This document shows, piece after piece, positions 33,868 through 45,659 of a DNA stretch of 64,000 nucleotides. The DNA is taken from NCBI GenBank assembly GCA_039519185.1, contig CM076848.1:33716849-33780848 (forward strand), read 5' to 3'. A program made the position numbers and the translations under genes. Position 1 is the stretch's first letter, and each line of letters starts with the position of its first letter. The notes under the pieces were generated by a model. The model had not been told where the DNA came from and did not search any database. It was given only the letters and a program-made list of their open reading frames with translations. The stretch comes from Astragalus membranaceus. Taxonomy: Eukaryota > Streptophyta > Magnoliopsida > Fabales > Fabaceae.

Positions 33868-33908
33868 GTAGAGAGAGAGAGGAGGAGAGAGAGAGAGAGA
33901 GAGAGAGA
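33868..33908. repeat. (GA)n microsatellite
   Basis: About 40 bp of GA repeats interrupted by GGAGGA, upstream of the TNPA-like gene (which is read from the minus strand). GA/CT-rich leaders are common in plant promoters; no function is shown. Confidence 0.8.
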
Positions 33909-35188
33909 AGAAGAGTATGGTATTGTTATGGGAGTGAGTTTGATATTAATAAGAAAATTAGTGGGTCCCAGATTGAAAATTTTGTGAATTTTGTGGACTG
34001 ATATGAATTGAACATACCAATAATTATTTAGATCTTTACTTGTTGGGTAACATTAAATTAATTATAGATTGCATAGGATTTTAGATTATTGACATATTTG
34101 TCATTTTCTATTTATGACAGATAACCTGTTGGCTTGGCTGGAAAGGTGAAAAACAAGATGATGGGATGCAGAAGGGGGGTAGATGAGTGTGCCTTAAATG
34201 TGCATCTTAATGTTGGGTATGTTAGCATGGTTTTCTGATTTCTATCTATATTTAAGGCTACAGGTATCTTTGTCTGGTTTTTGAAAGCAATAGATGGATT
34301 AACCCATCGTTGTAAATACCGTAATTCTTAATTATTTAGCCGGCCTAATTATTAAGCCTGTTAAACTTACATTTAGAATAGCCCGTTTGACATAACAGAT
34401 TTATTGCAAACAGAATATTGCAAACATAGAAGCTATGTGACATAACAGATTTATTGCAAACAGAATATTGCAAACATTGAAGCTATGTGACATAACAGAT
34501 TTATTGCAAACATCGACTAACTATTTGCATTTGAAGTTAGTTAAAGTTTGATAACAAAATATTGTATGAAGCTATATAATACAAAGCAACAATTTGACCA
34601 TGAAAATATTTTCAAACAATCAGAATATTTTAAAGGTAGACCCACTCATCATACTTTCAAACAATCAGAATATTTTCAAACAGAATATTCTATGTTCAGA
34701 CCCAATCAGAATATTTTCAAACAATCACAATATTGTGTGAAATATGAATCATTATAATTACCTTTTGATTGCAATAAGAGGTAGACCCACTCATCATACT
34801 ACTACTCTATGTTCCGATGCCCAGGCAGATAGTTTCCTTCGTAGTCTCAAGAATCTAAAATCAAGTAGCTGTTAGAACAAAAATAAAGTTAGCTTCACTT
34901 ATACAAATGTAGCAAAGATTAATGAATGCAGTAAATTATAGTTAATTACCTTAGGGAGCAATCATATGGTGTCCATCGGAGAATCCATTGCTCTAAAACC
35001 AGTTGAAGTTAATTATAGTTAATTATAAAAATTTTAACATAGTTAAAATATTACAATGTAAACAATCATAAACAATTAAAAACTTACTTTATTAATGAAA
35101 TGATCTAGTTTTTCTTCTTCAAGTTCTGAACTTCCTCTAATTATCTACAAAATAACTAACTCAGATTCTAACGCCATGTAAGACATTC

Positions 35189-35728
35189 ATGATCTCCAAG
35201 CCATGTTGTTTATCCTACCACAACCTCAGCTGCAATCAAACAAAATTAGCCATCAATGATATTGCAATAAAACAGAATTATTCAGGTTATTTGGACCAAA
35301 TGGGATTGTTAGATAATATATATTGTTTTTTCATCAGAGAGGGCAGTAAATGTTCTTTTAGAGGCCTCTCCAATGTAGGCTCTCCAATAAAACAGAATTA
35401 TTCAGGTTATTTGGACCAAGCTGTTATAGATGCTGGTCCTTTACTTCAAACTATGCTTCTTGCAGGTCCACTTCCTAATTGGAAAAACCCTCCTCCTCCT
35501 TTGCAACAAAACCTTAAAGTTCCACCTATGACTATCAAACAGTATAATACCAATAATACCCCTAGCAATAGTGTCATTGAGCCAAATGTTGTCTCAACTT
35601 GTTCAGCTTCTATGCTTAACTTTGCTGCTCATCCTTCTACTTCATGGAACAATTCATGTCAGTTTAATAATTCTAGTTCTTCTAGTGTTAAGATTCAAAT
35701 TCCGCCGAGGAAGCGTCAAAGGCATTGA
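35189..35728 (+). pseudogene. Captured host-gene fragment inside the CACTA element
   Basis: A 179-codon frame, of which the part from about residue 72 looks like real protein: SGYLDQAVIDAGPLLQTMLL, then AGPLPNWKNPPPPLQ, a Ser/Asn-rich stretch, and a basic end IPPRKRQRH that could be a nuclear localisation signal. I cannot name the parent gene. The coding part lies opposite to the TNPA-like gene and near the right end, the usual place for gene fragments picked up by CACTA elements. The upstream half of the frame is probably intron-like. A 35-bp segment ending in TATTTGGACCAA is present twice (35265-35299 and 35385-35419), suggesting an exon border was duplicated. Confidence 0.5.
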
Positions 35729-36234
35729 TGAATTTTTCTTCCTTTTTTCCCTTGTGTAAATGGAGCGACAGCAATTGGTGTAAATTGAGTTAGCCTTTTT
35801 GGTTATGGTTGAAAAATGTTTGGTTTTTTGTGATGAAAATCACAAACTGTTGACTACCCATAATTATTATCATAAACTTCATATTAACACTTTCATAATT
35901 TTGAAACTTAATAGAAATATCATGCACTTTAATATTCTATCCACAACAGAGCAACTTTTATAACTCAACAAATTCACAGATGTAACCATTCTGCAGGTAA
36001 ATAACTAAATTGAACTGACATGGTGATGGGTTTATTTCGGAATCGATGATTTATGTTAATTAGGAATCACAGATACTAAAATTAAATTTGCAACAGTAAA
36101 ACAAAACCCTAAATCGAAGATAAAGAAGATAGATGTAAACAAAACCCTAAATTGAAGAAGAAGATAGATGTAAACAAAACCCAAAAAAACAAAACCCTAA
36201 ATTAAAAAAGATTAAATAACAAAATCGAACCCGA

Positions 36235-36610
36235 GGGAGGAAAACCAAGAGAGAGTGAGAAACGAACCTGAAATCATTGCGAGAGAGAGAGAGAGAAACG
36301 AGCTTGAGGGAGACGAGGGTTGAGAGCTGAGGGAGACGAGGGCGGAGAACTGAGGGAGACGAGGGCGGAGAACTGAGCGACGAGGGAGACGAGGGCGGAG
36401 AACTGAGGAACTGAGGGACGACTGATGTTTGCTTTCTGTTTTTGCGACGAGGGAGACGACGTCGGAGAACTGAGGAACTGAGGAACTGAGGGCGGAGAAC
36501 CGAGGAACCTGAAACGTTTTGTGTTTGCTTTCTGTTCGCGTGGCGTGAGTGATGTTTGCTGCGTGAGTGATGTTTGCGTGAGTGATGTTTGCTGCGTGAG
36601 TGATGTTTGC
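36235..36610. repeat. Purine-rich and TGATGTTTGC minisatellites
   Basis: GAGGGAGACGAGGGCGGAGA-type units repeat at about 36305-36500, followed by four copies of GTGAGTGATGTTTGC at about 36540-36612. Both lie inside the CACTA element just before its right subterminal repeats. Confidence 0.75.
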
Positions 36611-36980
36611 GTTTTTTTTTGTTTAGAGTTTATTTGGGAACAGAAAAGGCGCTGCTGTTTAGCGCCTAGTATTTTGGTTTTTCAATAATTGTCCTATGGC
36701 AACGTTTATTGACCGTTGCCTAAAGGTTAAACAAAAAACCGTTGCCGTAGATCTTATGGGAACGGTTTTCAGCCGTTGCCAGTATAAAAAATTAAAAAAA
36801 AAATGAGAAAGCAACGGGTTCAAAAAACCGTTGCCATTGTTAGCTAAGGCAACGGTTTTTTTGACGTTGCAATTTTTGGCGTTGCCGTAGGGTCCAAATG
36901 TTGTAGTGGGGTGAGACGAGGGAGAGAGCGGCGAGCAGTTAGTGGCGTTTGTATTGGTTCACCCATATTTTGCTCTTTTG

Positions 36981-37314
36981 TTTGATTTTGGCTAAAGTCC
37001 TCCCGGGGTCCCTTATCTTTATTTAAAGTAACGAATTAGTCCTTTATGTTTTTTTTGTCCCAAATAAGTCCTTTATCTTTCAAATTTTTGACACATAAAT
37101 CCTTTTCCGTTAACAGTGCTGATTTATGTGTCAAAAAAAAGGATTTATGTGTTAAAAATTTGAAACATAAAGGACTGATTTGGGACAGAAAAGGATTTAT
37201 GTGTCAAAAATTTAAAACATAAAGGACTGATTTGGGACAAAAAAAAGATAAAGGACCAAATCGTTACTTTAAATAAAGATAAGGGACCCCGGGAGCACTT
37301 TAGCCTTTGATTTT
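36981..37314. mobile_element. Fold-back MITE with 9-bp target duplications (Mutator-like)
   Basis: A 316-bp element at 36990-37305 is flanked by TTTGATTTT on both sides (36981-36989, 37306-37314). Its ends are long inverted repeats beginning GGCTAAAGT and continuing CCCGGGGTCCCTTATC..., so the whole element can fold into a hairpin. Inner direct repeats contain ATAAAGGACTGATTTGGGAC. No ORF. The 9-bp duplication points to Mutator mobilisation. Confidence 0.88.
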
Positions 37315-38340
37315 TTACTCCTTTCTCATAGTGGTCCTATTTTTCTTAGCTTTAATCCCTCCCTCTCTGTCAAGAACTCCATTCTGTTGGGTTTTGATTT
37401 CAGTTTCATGAAATTTTTATTTGTTTGCTCTATTTGATTTGTGTGTGGAAAGAGAGATTGTTGCATAGAAGAACATTTTTTATCTCGTAGATTAATGGAT
37501 ATCTGTCAGTTTCTTTTCCCATTTGTGGTTTCACTGTCTTCTTGCGTGAACAGATGAAGAAGGGAGAGGAGAGGAAGACGAGGAAAGGAGGAGGGGAGAA
37601 GTGGTGGAGAGAGAGATTTGGTATGGCTACTTGTGTTTGTGAGAGAGGAAAAGGGAAAGGAAGGAAGAGCAGGAAAGGAAGAAGAGAGCGCCTTTTGGGA
37701 TTTAGAGGGATGCAAAAATCCACCTCACATTTGCAATATTTACAAAAATTGCCATTAAAAGAATTTTTTTCCCGCCTCCCATACTTAAAAGGCGATATTG
37801 TATTATAAAAGGGCGATTCAAGAAACCTAACTATATAAGTGTCTTTCAAAATCCAAGCAACAATCTAATATCTATTTATCTATTTATACAAACAAATCTA
37901 TTTATCTATTTATCTATTTATCTATTTATAACCTTCCTATGAAATTACCAATTTAGATCTCTTATTAACAAGACACATATCTAATTTAAGGGTAAAAATG
38001 TCAGTACCCTCTCTTTCTTTCTTTTTATTACACTCTCTTTCTTCCTTTTTTTTCTCTTTCTTCTTACACTCTCTTTTCTCCTTTTCACTTTTCTCTTACA
38101 CTCTCTTTCTTCCTTTTTTTTTACTTTACTTTTACTTTTCTCATAAACAATTATTCTTTTTCTCTTATCACTTCACTTTAGTTTTTTTAACTAAACTTTT
38201 AAATTTATACAAACACCACTCTACTAAAATTACCTATAAAAATGAAAATGAGTCACACAAAAAAACAAAAAAAAACTATCACCTTTTTGGATAAAGTTAT
38301 CACCAAATTTTAATTTTTCTCTCCGAAATCTATTTACACT
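37315..38340. other. No gene recognised; short CTATTTAT repeats
   Basis: Low-complexity sequence: a G/A-rich part at 37555-37700, a (CTATTTAT)n tract at about 37875-37930, and a CTTTCTT-rich part at 38005-38150. ORFs here are biased-composition artefacts. Confidence 0.4.
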
Positions 38341-39480
38341 CTTATTGATAATCTACTATCACTTCTTATTGATAATCTACTACCTATCTTTTACTATCTA
38401 CTATAATCTACTAATCAACTAAAATAATCAATTGAAACTACGAGATAACTGCAATGATATATAAAAAATAACTGCACTGATATATAAAAAAACACAGGAT
38501 TAATATTTTTCATTGATCATTAAAATTTTTGAAGACTACTATAAACCTACTATCTAAAAAACAAGAAGATTTAATGACTATTTAAAATATTGATTAATAT
38601 TTAAAACAAATATTTCTTGTTTATAATCTACTATATATCTTTAACTATCTACTATAATCTACTAATCAACTAAAATAATCAATTGAAACTACGAGATAAT
38701 TGCACTGATATATAAAAAACACGGGATAACTGAACTGATATATAAAAAACACGAGATTAATATTTGTCATTGATAATTAATTTTTTTGAAGACTACTACT
38801 ACAAACATACTATCTAAAAAACAAGAAGACTTAATGACTATTTAAACTACTAATTAATATTTAAAACAAATATTTCTTTTTGATAATCTACTATCTAACT
38901 TTTACTGTCTACTATAATATACTAATCAACTAAAATAATCAATTAAAACTACGAGATAACTGCACTGATATTTAAAAAACCACGGGATAATTGCAGTGAT
39001 ATATAAAAAAATACGGGATTAATATTTTCCATTGATAATTATAATTATTGAAGACTATTATAAACCTACTATCTAAAAAAATAAGAAGGCTTAATGACTA
39101 TTTAAACTGATTAATATTTAAAACACACGTAACAAATATTTGTCACTAATACCTAAAAAAGGACAAATAGTTGTCTCTGATATATAAAAAAATACGGGAT
39201 AAATATTTCTTATTGATAATCTACTGTCTATCTTCTACTATCTACTATAATCTACTAATCAACTCAAATAATCAATTGAAACTATGAGATAACTGCACTG
39301 ATACATAAAAAAACACGGGATAACTGCACTGATATATAAAAAACGGGGATAACTGGAAAGATATATATAAAAACAAGGGATAGCTGCACTGATATATAAA
39401 AAAACACCGGATAACAACAGTGATATTTAAAAAAACACTGCACTGATATATAAAAAAATTCGGGATAAATGTACAAATTG
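38340..39480. repeat. Tandem repeat of about 250-330 bp, four copies
   Basis: Four degenerate copies of a unit containing ACTATAATCTACTAATCAAC and GATAACTGCACTGATATA. The landmark CTATAATCTA falls at 38401, 38652, 38912 and 39245. The last part (39280-39470) expands a shorter internal unit, CTGCACTGATATATAAAAAA. Non-coding. Confidence 0.75.
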
Positions 39481-40770
39481 TTTTTAAATGATACTATTAC
39501 ATTTTTAGATTTTAATATTTATCTATTTTTTATTTGAAACTCCTTTTTTATCTACTTTAAATTTGTCATTTTCTTTCACGGGGTAATGTTCAGACTATTT
39601 AAATACTGTCTAAGTTCATTCATAAAAAGAACAAAACAGCACCCATGCACATGCACGGGTATCCTATTAATTTATTTATTATCCGACAAAATCTCAATCT
39701 TCAATCACGTCTTCTTTCTTTGTATCATTCAATTTCTTGTATTGCACTTGCTTTTTTTTCATATGTTCCTTTCTCCATCTCTGGGTTTCTTTTTTTTATT
39801 TCTCATTCATGTGATCTGTTTTACATTCTTGCAATTGGTTCAGTTCTGAATCTATAATTCTTTCTCTTAGTTTATTTCTTTTTTTTACTCTACCATTCTT
39901 CTCAACACTTTGTTCTTCAAGTATTGTGACGAAGGATTACTTATTAAGAAGCTTTCCTAACAATGAGTATTTCAAAGATTTAATTAAAATTTGGCCATCC
40001 CTTTAAGAGGGATGACTTGTTTTGTTTATTGCAATTCTGTTTGTATACGGTAGTAGTAATATTTTATGTAATTGGCTAGTATATAAAATAGAACTTAGTA
40101 CTACTAATAGATTGTGACGGTTTGTAATTGAAGTTTGGTTGCTGACATACTAAAACATATGATTCCAATTCCAATGTTTTTCAATTTTCTTCTCCAATTT
40201 CTTTGATTCTTTTTCACAATGATTAGACGAATCTAACACAGGCTAATAATGATTGGAAGAGCAATCACTTCATCTTGGACTTTGAGGCACCTAATACCTA
40301 ACTTTGCTTACCCAATTGTTTAGAGGGCCACACATTTGGTGCAATTGGATCATTGACACCTATACTCTCCTCAAAAGCAAGAAGACCCCACATGGCCGTA
40401 AAGATTTAATAGCTTGACGTTTACAAGAAGACCAGCTTGTGGGGATTGCCCAAACGGAAAGCAAGGTTAATCATGGCCGTTTGAAGACAAAAATCTTGTC
40501 ATTTTCACAAAGAAATAGTAAAAGATGGCTTGGCATGGTTGGGAGAATGCTTCTCTCCCTACGCAGTTTCTAGCACAAAAAGATGAAATAGAAAGAAAGG
40601 AAAATACCTTTAAGTACATGAGGCTGCCCAGCTTCCTGGCCTTGGACAAGACTCATATTAATTTGTCCTCGTACCTTTGCTTTGCCATTTGGTATTCTTA
40701 CACTTTGGTTATTCTTCTTGCGTAGAAGTGGAGGAGCCGACTTGTTAGCAAGTTAAGGTTTTTCTGCGAG
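39481..40770. other. No gene recognised
   Basis: A/T-rich sequence to about 40250, then a more balanced stretch. A 66-codon frame at 40525-40725 has no recognisable motif. A (GT)n tract lies at about 40772-40792. Nothing supports a gene here. Confidence 0.35.
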
Positions 40771-40980
40771 TAAGTGTGTGTGTGTGTGTGTGTTCGTCCT
40801 GTGTTTGGGGGTCTTTTTGTAGGGATTTAACCATAACGAACGCGGGCGCTTGTCTCGAAGTGACTGACTCCTCATTTTCTGTCAAGGCCGCCTAGGGTTA
40901 GGTCTTTTGCTCTGGTATGTGCGAGTTAGATCTCAATTGGGCCTGGCTAGTTATGCTAATGTAATATGTCCAGGCCCATA

Positions 40981-41220
40981 AGGGTGACCTACTCGTATCA
41001 AGTGTGCAGGAGGGCGACTTACTCATATCTTGTGTGCAGAACGACGACTTACTCATATCATGTGTGCAAACGGGCGACTTACTCGTATCCAGTATGCAGC
41101 AAGGCGACTTACTCATCTTCTGTTTGCAGGGGGACGACTTACTTATATCTTGTGTGCAAGAGGGTGACTTACTCGTGCTGAATGAATATGAGGGAGACTA
41201 CTTACTACCAGTAGACCTGG
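40981..41220 (+). repeat. 30-bp minisatellite, seven to eight copies
   Basis: Units of exactly 30 bp based on GGCGACTTACTCATATC followed by TTGTGTGCAG start at 40981, 41011, 41041, 41071, 41101, 41131 and 41161; an eighth at 41191 is degenerate. Because 30 is divisible by 3, frames on both strands stay open. One of them (41004-41360) would give a ten-residue repeat around GDLLISCVQ. I do not regard it as a proven gene. Confidence 0.85.
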
Positions 41221-41360
41221 GCGACTTGTTCTTGTGGGATAATGGGGTCTCATGGGAGACTCCCAACTATCTCAGCACACAGCCCCCTAGCACGAGGCCC
41301 GTAAAAGGTGAAGTGGTTTGCAAAGCAATAGAGGCGGTTCATGTACTCCAATTCACATGA

Positions 41361-42740
41361 GCGCGACTTGCTTATGTCTATTACGGTTATGTTCAACAAT
41401 GGTCACTTAATTTTGGAAAACACACTTTCAAATTTACAAAAGTTTACGGTTTCCATCCTAAAATATTAGTAAAAATGTACATGTATAAATTGTATTAGTC
41501 ATTCAAAAATTAATTTGTGGGCAATTTTTGTTGTTCAGAAATAAACTTCCAAAAAAGGTGATGTAGTAGCAAAAATGAAGGGTGACAATAGTTACTCTCT
41601 AACTACTAAATCACAATCATGAATTGTTTGAAAACTCCAATCTACCACTGTGAATTCCTTCATGAAGACATTTGAGCTTTGGGCATTTCTAGGATTTAGG
41701 AAGATGTAAAAACTAATTGAATTTTTTATTCCACAAGTTTATACGAAATGATAAATAAACACTGCACACTATCACACAGCAACATTTCAGGAGCGGAAGC
41801 CGAATCCCTATGCAACTCACTCTCACTAGGGGTGCAATTATGAACTCAAGTGTAGGGATGGGAAGAATCTGAGACACTTCACCGAACAAACACCAAGCAT
41901 GACACCAACATAGATCACCAATTTGCTAGTGTCATTAACAGTCGACGGAGCTTGATAAAACAATTTTAAAACATGCTAAAGTTTAATATGATAAGGACTC
42001 GAAGCTATTAGTTTTGCTATAAGGCCAATTAATATGATTGGCAATAAATGTAAAAACTCGCTTTCTCTGATTTAACCCCATAACCTGACAACATTTTTGT
42101 TTCTATTAGGCGACATCTATTGACCCTTATCTCCTTCCTGTCTCTACATTTATAATTCATTTCTATCTCATCTTATCTTCTTATCTCATCTATACTCTCT
42201 ACCTTATTCATTCACTCCCTCTAAATTGTTAATTCTAGTAGCTAGTAGTAGTAGTATACCACTATGGTTAACCGCCTCCTATTGTGTCTATTATTAAAAA
42301 TAATAATATTGCTAATAATGCAACAATAGTTCATTCTAATTCTAAGTTAGCATGTTGTTTAACCAATGACTCAACTTTATGATCAGAAGTTGAAGAGCCT
42401 TTTTACCCATTTATCTTTAATTTATTCAACTGTGTGAATGAATGAAACAAACTAGCTGGTCACAGTAATATTGTGTAATTTCTATGATCTTACATTTAGA
42501 CACCTAACCTCAGAAAGCAACATAGTTAGCCTCATACGTGTTGGATCTTTGTTTGTGTTTGTTTCTAACTTATTGTTGACCATTCTTTCTATTCTTGAGG
42601 TCTAAAACATTATAACTAACACTTATAATATAAATATATTCCTCTATAGATATTTTGGTAGACGCTTAATTTAGTTTTTGAAAAAACAATGAATGTTTCC
42701 TAATGAGAATTCTTAAAAGATGAGAATTAGTAAAGAAAAG
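41361..42740. other. Intergenic region upstream of the HD-Zip gene
   Basis: A/T-rich, no ORF of note and no recognised repeat. Probably ordinary intergenic sequence containing distal promoter elements. Confidence 0.4.
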
Positions 42741-42748
42741 CAACAGAG

Positions 42749-42984
42749 ACGTGTGGCAATGAGAGTGACAAATGACAAGTAAGGAGTTCCTTCTACAAAT
42801 GAAATATATAGAGGAGATAGATGGCCTACAAGTAATACACAGTAATTAAAGATAAATATCTTCCTTTCTTTCTAACATAGTAACCACCACACGGTATCTA
42901 ATCCCTTCCATTACACAAGTCCTAATAACGTGACACAAATAACCTTCACATACTATACTATCTTTATCTTTATACCTATATATT
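42749..42984 (+). promoter_or_regulatory. Promoter of the HD-Zip I gene with two ACGTG cores
   Basis: ACGTG, the core of the ABA-responsive element, occurs at 42749-42753 and 42928-42932. A TATA-like TATATATT lies at about 42977-42984, some 75-80 bp before the ATG. ATHB7/ATHB12-type genes are ABA- and drought-induced, so ABRE-type control is plausible but not proven. Confidence 0.45.
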
Positions 42985-43057
42985 CTCCATCCAATTCCCC
43001 CTCACCAGACTTTTAAATCAAACAATTTTTAACTATTGAAGGTAAACAAAATCTTCT

Positions 43058-43836
43058 ATGATGGAGGAACAAGAGAATATTCAAGCATTAAAAGGAAAGA
43101 ATGTTGAGAGATTAATGAAGAAAAACAAGAAGATGGAAAACAAGAGGAGGTTTAGTGATGAGCAGATAAGATCATTAGAATGCATATTTGAGTCTGAGTC
43201 AAAGTTAGAGCCAAGGAAGAAGATGCAGCTAGCAACAGATCTTGGTTTGCAGCCTAGACAAGTTGCTATATGGTTCCAGAATAGAAGAGCAAGATGGAAA
43301 TCAAAAAGGATAGAACAAGAATATAGAAAACTCAAAGATGAATATGATAATCTAGCTTCTAAATTTGAGTCACTAAAAGAAGAGAAAGAGTCTTTGCAAT
43401 TAGAGGTAAGTAAGTTTTGTTCTTATAATTATGTATATTTTCTAGTTTCCTAGGCTTTAACACTGCATGTGTGATTATTCATTTATTTGTTTTGAAACAG
43501 TTGAAGAATCTAAGTTATTTGATGGAAAGATCAAATGAAGGGAAGGAAAATAGTACAGAAGATGGTGGTTCAGGAAGTGGATACAGCAACTGCAAGGTAG
43601 AACTAGAAGAAGCAAAGCCAAGGTTTTCAAATGTTGTGTGTTCTGATGATCAAAATGAAAGGAGTACAACAAGAAGGATTGAGAAATCTGAGGAAAGAGA
43701 AAAGCAACTTGTGAGAAATTATGATGATCATGAAGAGATTCCTTTGTCATCAATTGAAAAATGGTACAGTGTGGACCCAAGTGTTATGTATGACCAATCA
43801 TGTAGCAGTTCTCAATGGCTAGATTTCTGGACTTGA
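43058..43836 (+). CDS. HD-Zip class I transcription factor, ATHB7/ATHB12-like
   Basis: Two exons, 43058-43405 and 43501-43836, give 227 residues (226 if the second ATG at 43061 is used). The homeodomain lies at about residues 27-83, with the helix-3 signature WFQNRRARWKSK (72-83). It is followed directly by a leucine zipper (84-120), crossed by the single intron after QLE, the usual HD-Zip I arrangement. The C-terminus is acidic, Ser-rich and ends SSSQWLDFWT, like the W-x-DFW ending of ATHB7/ATHB12. The family binds pseudopalindromic CAATNATTG as dimers and acts in ABA and water-deficit responses and growth restraint. Splice sites are consensus (GAG/gtaagt, aaacag/TTG). The gene looks intact. 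Assignment to class I is firm; to the ATHB7/12 branch likely. Confidence 0.95.
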
Positions 43837-45202
43837 AACTCTATGTTGCATGTTCTGATGTTTCCAAACTCAAACATAAAGTTTTGTAGGCTTGAATATT
43901 TGATATTGATAGGTAGAGAATTGAGATAGCCTTACTCAATTCATTTGTTTAGAGATTTGGAACAAGAAGAAATAATGTCAAATGTTTCTGTGAATATATA
44001 TCTTTTCAATCCATTTCGAACTTTTTCTTTTTCTGTTTTTTCTATTGGTCTCTCTTTATCATATTAGCTTCTCCTATAATAATCATTTAGAACCTCTTTA
44101 TCATATTAGGTACATAATGAATATTGTGAATGAGATATTACCAAGCAGTGGATATGTTCAATTTTTTAGCTTCTCTTGCAGAGCTTTTTATACTGTTTAT
44201 GGAATGGAATAAATGTGCAGCTGATGATGATGATGATGATCCCACTTGGATCAGTTTTGCGTTATATTAATAAGCTGCTAAAACTTGATTACGAAACATT
44301 CTTAAGTATTATTAATTGCACTCACTACTAAAGCGGGATAATATTGCAGATTCATCATCTGATAACTTTTTTAAAAGGGGTATGATTTGGAGTCTTCAAT
44401 TTCTCTAATAAAAAAATTAAGCAAGTGTGAATTTGGTATGCCGCCATATAAGTGGGATTATTGAGATATTTGAAACAATTTTGTTATAAATATAATTGTT
44501 AAATTACAAGATGATAAAGCAAGTGTGAATTTGGTATGCCGCCATATAATTGTGAATTTGGTATATCTATCCTCTTCAAGACAGTTTGATAGGATAATAT
44601 TGTTATATAGAAAGCGGCTATATATCTTCAAGACATCATAAATGCACATTATATTTGAACTGATATCTGATACAATGTTGTCTGCCATTGAACATATTCT
44701 ATCAAACTGATTTGGATCCTCAGCAGTTAGATAGTATGAAATCCTACCACCATTTTTTCTGTTGAATGTTCACTAATAAAGGAAATTTATGAAGAGAAAA
44801 GAGAATTAATTGTCTGGAATTCATGTTTGAATTAAAAAAATATAGTTAAGCAAGAGGAAAAAATTATATTAAAAAGGTAATACACTAAGAGAGGTGATTT
44901 ACCGGAGAGAATTCTCTTTACAGATAATTATAGATTATGCCTATGATTTTTTTAATAGAAAATATATATTATTTCATGTGAAAGATATCCTCTATAAGTA
45001 TTTACATATTTTAACTCCAAAAATACACTTCAGCTGGACTTTTTCATATAAAAAAAAGGGTAGCTGGGGAGACTTCTTTCCAACAAAAACACTTGAGTAT
45101 ATTTGTTTTTTTTCTTTGGTATGTAACATAAATTTGTTTTTCCATTGTCAAATAAAAAAAATGGTTTATTGTGTTTTCCCTTAACTTTTTTAATACATAA
45201 AA

Positions 45203-45204
<2 letters not shown>
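43837..45204. other. 3' flank of the HD-Zip gene and intergenic region
   Basis: A/T-rich. A 26-28-bp phrase containing GCAAGTGTGAATTTGGTATG is present twice (about 44422 and 44519). No gene recognised before the tRNA pair. Confidence 0.4.
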
Positions 45205-45279
<75 letters not shown>

Positions 45280-45284
45280 GTGTC
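45205..45284 (-). tRNA. tRNA-Leu (anticodon UAG), copy with an acceptor-stem mismatch
   Basis: An 80-nt Leu-type tRNA with long variable arm on the minus strand. Anticodon stem CCAGA/TCTGG encloses loop TTTAGGC, giving anticodon TAG. A box TGGCCGAGTGG and B box GGTTCAAATCC are present. The acceptor stem starts GACACTT, which leaves a C-C mismatch at pair 5 against AGCTGTC; the partner copy on the plus strand has GACAGTT and pairs fully. No CCA is encoded, as expected for a nuclear gene. It may be functional or slightly decayed. Confidence 0.88.
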
Positions 45285-45401
45285 TTGTTCGAGCTATGAA
45301 TGAATAACTTAAACATATGATTAACTTAAACAAAATTAAGGAAAATTTAAATGGTAATGAAATATGACTATAAATATATTTCGGCAGAAGGATAAATCAA
45401 C

Positions 45402-45403
<2 letters not shown>

Positions 45404-45483
<80 letters not shown>
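45404..45483 (+). tRNA. tRNA-Leu (anticodon UAG)
   Basis: An 80-nt Leu-type tRNA with perfect acceptor pairing (GACAGTT/AGCTGTC), discriminator A, anticodon TAG in loop TTTAGGC, T-arm GTGGG TTCAAAT CCCAC and a long variable arm. CAA triplets just upstream are usual for plant tRNA transcription starts, and a T-run (about 45491-45496) can terminate Pol III. It faces away from its near-identical copy 119 bp to the left. Confidence 0.96.
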
Positions 45484-45486
<3 letters not shown>

Positions 45487-45659
45487 TGTTTATTTTTTGT
45501 GTTTTCAGTTTCAACAAACACACGACCGAACTGATCCTTAACGAGGTGAGGATTCAATGGTTACCACGCACGTCAACAATCCACACACCATAGCATCAAA
45601 CAAAACGAATTAACCACCAAATAGATTTTGAGTGAAGCTGCGTTGTTGGTGTTTGCAAA

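Larger units (their letters stand above)
28381..36911 (-). mobile_element. CACTA (En/Spm) transposon, 8.5 kb, with GGG target duplications
   Basis: Element 28384-36908, flanked by GGG on both sides (28381-28383, 36909-36911). Ends are inverted CACTACAACAT / ATGTTGTAGTG followed by CCTACGGCAACG in matching orientation. Both subterminal regions (about 28400-28970 and 36690-36895) hold many inverted and direct copies of GGCAACGGTTTT, as expected of CACTA subterminal repeats. Inside is one intact TNPA-like gene on the minus strand, but no TNPD transposase. A piece of a host-like gene lies near the right end. It can move only with a transposase supplied elsewhere. Confidence 0.93.

Noticed and set aside
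37430..37849. 139-codon ORF (minus)
   Set aside because: Composition-driven frame in C/T-rich DNA with no motif; a C/T-rich part is also open in a second minus-strand frame.
45030..45278. 82-codon ORF (minus) starting MAEWSKAPDLGSGPKGRG
   Set aside because: This common spurious frame comes from reading through a tRNA-Leu gene.
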